In this document: positions 62,018 through 64,000 of the stretch, piece by piece | Layout of the letters: each line of letters begins with the position of its first letter | Position numbering within the stretch: the stretch's first letter is position 1 | Translations under genes and position numbers: made by a program | Notes under the pieces: model-generated | What the model saw: the letters and a program-made list of their open reading frames with translations, nothing else | What the model was told of the DNA's origin: nothing | The model's database searches: none | Assembly: GCF_000739735.1 (NCBI RefSeq) | Contig: NZ_BBJF01000004.1 | Location: 372,001 to 436,000, forward strand | Reading direction: 5' to 3' | Origin: Paraburkholderia ginsengisoli NBRC 100965 | GTDB taxonomy: Bacteria > Pseudomonadota > Gammaproteobacteria > Burkholderiales > Burkholderiaceae | Length of the DNA: 64,000 nucleotides

Positions 62018-63355
62018 TTAACGCAGCACCTCGAACCGCGTCCAAGGCCACGACGGCCGGTCGCGCATGTACCCGTTTAGCCAGTTCCATTGCGGATGCC
62101 GCTTCATGAACGCCTGCGCATCGAACGGTCGTCCGCATGGATGACCCCAGCGCGCGCTGAACGCCATCTCGCGCGCCATTTCGCTGTCGACCACCTTGCC
62201 GTCGTTGGCGCCCCACGGATTGAACGGCCCGTGATCGGTGCCGCCGAAACGCGCGTCATCCAGTTCCAGATGACCGCAGATCGTGCGCGAGCACGGGTTG
62301 TCGTTGCGGTCGAGATACACGTCGTGATGATCGGCGATCATCTCTTTCGCGAGCTCCACGTCGATCTTGCCGCGATGCATTTCTTCGAGCTGCATGAAGC
62401 GCAAACGCCGCGCGCCGTTCTTGCGCACGTCCGTGTAATCCTCGCCTTCGCCGATGCACTCCTGATTGCGGATTTTCAGATCGGTCGCCGTGTTATAGCC
62501 GCTATAGAAACCATCCCGCGTGGTCTCGAAGCCGGAATAGTGCAACCCCAGTTCATAACGCGCGATCTCGCCGGTCTTCGCGTCGCCGAGGAGCCAGCTG
62601 TTCGCGTAGCCGCCGTTGTTGGCGAGCGCGAACAGCTCGCACCATTCGCCGATACTGTTCGCATACTGCGACGCGCGTCGCGAGCGGTAGAACTCGGGCG
62701 CGCCCGCCGCGTTGTAGCCGATGAAATTGGAGATGGTGGTCTCGGTCACCATCAGCCCTGCGCCCGTGACCCAGAAGTCGGTGAGACTAGAGATGCAGCC
62801 CGGCAAGCCCTGCATCAGGATGCGGTTGCCGCGGTCCGGCACGATGTCGAACACGACGTTGAACGCGTCGCCGGCCGCGTAGCGGTCCCACGAGTTGTGC
62901 GCCATCACGATGCGGCCGTCGCGCGTCGCGTTGCCCGTGGCGATGAACGCGCTGCAATGGTGCCCGCGCCGGCCGCGCCAGGGCTTGGTGCCGAGTTGCG
63001 GCTGCTGCCGCGCCGCGTGGCTCGGCCACCAGCTTTGCAGCAGATCCATGTAGCCGTTCCATGCGAGCACCTCGGTGAACGGCAGCTTCGCGCCGTCGGC
63101 AATGCCCTGGATTTCGTCGGCGAATTCGGTGTCGAGCTTGCTCGCGAATTGCGCGGTCGCGGCGTCGACGAAAGTGTCGAACTCCTCGCCCGTGTCCCAT
63201 TTCGCGAGGTAGCGCGCGGTGCGGATCGCGTTGCGGATTTCGGCGGCGAGCAGCTGGCCGTGCTGCTCGCCGCGGTCGTAGGGTTCGCCTTCGATATGCA
63301 GGAAGATCCAGCCTGCCTGGTCGCGGCGCACGGCATCGAGGGACGGTTCGCTCAT
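62018..63355 (-). CDS. C45-type/phospholipase B-like hydrolase
   Basis: The 445-residue protein appears to belong to the N-terminal-nucleophile C45/phospholipase-B-like group: after a helical first part (DEIQGIADGAKLPFTEVLAW), Cys appears in GHHCSAFIATGNATRDGRIV and is followed by the MAHNSWD segment. That Cys is a candidate self-processing nucleophile. ATG 63355 with GGAG is preferred over the start at 63502. No signal peptide is visible. The substrate is unknown. Confidence 0.7.
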   Translation of the reverse strand: MSEPSLDAVRRDQAGWIFLHIEGEPYDRGEQHGQLLAAEIRNAIRTARYLAKWDTGEEFDTFVDAATAQFASKLDTEFADEIQGIADGAKLPFTEVLAWNGYMDLLQSWWPSHAARQQPQLGTKPWRGRRGHHCSAFIATGNATRDGRIVMAHNSWDRYAAGDAFNVVFDIVPDRGNRILMQGLPGCISSLTDFWVTGAGLMVTETTISNFIGYNAAGAPEFYRSRRASQYANSIGEWCELFALANNGGYANSWLLGDAKTGEIARYELGLHYSGFETTRDGFYSGYNTATDLKIRNQECIGEGEDYTDVRKNGARRLRFMQLEEMHRGKIDVELAKEMIADHHDVYLDRNDNPCSRTICGHLELDDARFGGTDHGPFNPWGANDGKVVDSEMAREMAFSARWGHPCGRPFDAQAFMKRHPQWNWLNGYMRDRPSWPWTRFEVLR

Positions 63356-63530
63356 CTTCGCTCCGATCGCACGGCGGGCGTCTCGGTGCGCCCGTCCTGG
63401 CGTAACGCGCGCTGCGGCGTGTGTGGCGAATGAAGGCCGGCCTGGTGTCGGTCTGGTGCCGCGGCGGTCTCCCCATTGTAGAGAATCTGCGGCGCTTTGC
63501 ACGGCGCCGCCGGGCCGCGAGCGACGCCGC

Positions 63531-64000
63531 CTAGTGGGTCGGATTCATGCGGAAATACGCGTCGAGCAGTGAGGTCTTGTAGACCACGCCGGCTAGCTTC
63601 GGATGCGCGGCGCTTTCCACCACCGGCAGCCGCTCGCCCTGAAACGCCATGAAGTGCTGCAACGCGACGCCGAGCGGCATGTCCGGCGTGAGCACGTCGA
63701 AATGCGGCTGCAAATAATCGGCTGCGGTTTTCGCCGACGTATCGCGTTTGTCGAGCAGATCGGACGTGATGTCCTTCAGTGCGACGACGCCGAGAAACGC
63801 GCCGGACTCGTTGGCCACGTACAGATACTTCACCGGATATTCGAGGAACACGCGCGTCATGTCCTGCACGCTCGCGTTCGGCAACACGACGGTTTCGGCG
63901 GGGCGGATCAGCTCGCGCATCTGCGTGGCGCGCAGGCGCGAGCGCTCCTGTTCCTCGCGATTGCGGCGCAGCGTGATTTCGTACATCGAATTCTTGCCGA
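63531..64000 (-). CDS. ClC-type chloride channel, C-terminal CBS-domain part (enters from right edge)
   Basis: The reading frame continues past the right edge of the window (GKNSMYEITLRRNREEQE directly after the boundary). The visible 156 residues end in two CBS domains: RELIRPAETVVLPNASVQDM ... YLYVANESGAFLGVVALKDI and YLQPHFDVLTPDMPLGVALQ ... LPVVESAAHPKLAGVVYKTS. The GKNSMYEITLRR segment is typical of bacterial ClC proteins with a cytosolic CBS pair. A stand-alone CBS protein starting at 63986 is the alternative. Confidence 0.7.
   Translation of the reverse strand, partial: GKNSMYEITLRRNREEQERSRLRATQMRELIRPAETVVLPNASVQDMTRVFLEYPVKYLYVANESGAFLGVVALKDITSDLLDKRDTSAKTAADYLQPHFDVLTPDMPLGVALQHFMAFQGERLPVVESAAHPKLAGVVYKTSLLDAYFRMNPTH

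Noticed and set aside
1..64000. CRISPR arrays, rRNA genes and insertion sequences
   Set aside because: None was seen: no regularly spaced identical repeats, no rRNA-like stretch and no transposase gene.

Overview
The window is high-GC, densely coded DNA typical of Burkholderiales, most likely Paraburkholderia or Burkholderia. The basis is gene content and protein style: a PuuD/HiuH/UraD/PuuE/Alc/AllA uricolytic set, BMP-type ABC transporter, PotFGHI, HipBA, NodT-type RND efflux, and a PBP1A. This is inference from protein families, not a database match.

Layout. (1) 1-14.9 kb is a purine/urate catabolism region: allantoinase, OHCU decarboxylase, allantoicase, ureidoglycolate lyase, then a hipBA toxin-antitoxin pair with four operator copies, the membrane urate oxidase PuuD, HIU hydrolase, an 8-oxoguanine/guanine-type deaminase, a LysR regulator and a four-gene ABC importer of the nucleoside/BMP class. 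Together they take up purines and convert urate to glyoxylate and urea. (2) 14.9-18.0 kb holds dodecin, a beta-hydroxyacid dehydrogenase and the ABC-F ATPase ybiT. (3) 17.86-30.31 kb is a 12.3-kb integrated element of lower GC, bounded by a perfect 131-bp direct repeat of the ybiT 3' end, with a complete tyrosine integrase at its right end. (4) 30.5-39.1 kb holds nitronate monooxygenase, a frameshifted ompW, mntH and the potFGHI polyamine operon. (5) 39.1-64 kb holds a soluble chemotaxis receptor, an alpha/beta hydrolase next to a Baeyer-Villiger-type monooxygenase and its TetR regulator, a PspA-like pair, PBP1A, an LpxL-like acyltransferase, a three-copy DnaA-box-like repeat, an RND tripartite pump with its TetR regulator, a LysR regulator, small proteins, a C45-type peptidase, and the end of a ClC-type chloride channel gene.

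The most interesting part is the island. It encodes an HK97-fold-like major capsid protein, a small-terminase-like protein and an HNH nuclease. I find no portal, large terminase, prohead protease or tail gene. It also carries an ADP-ribosyltransferase-like protein, several ribbon-helix-helix (RHH) proteins (one with an internal duplication, one out of frame with its only ATG), a tandemly decayed Rha-like module, paired small membrane proteins that are paralogues at opposite ends of the element, a putative ssDNA-binding protein, an AT-rich repeat-rich origin candidate, and five TTGTACCC arm-type repeats just inside the left end. The simplest reading is a capsid-encoding phage satellite that restores the gene it inserts into and supplies it with a new terminator. 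That reading is inference and needs comparison with other genomes.
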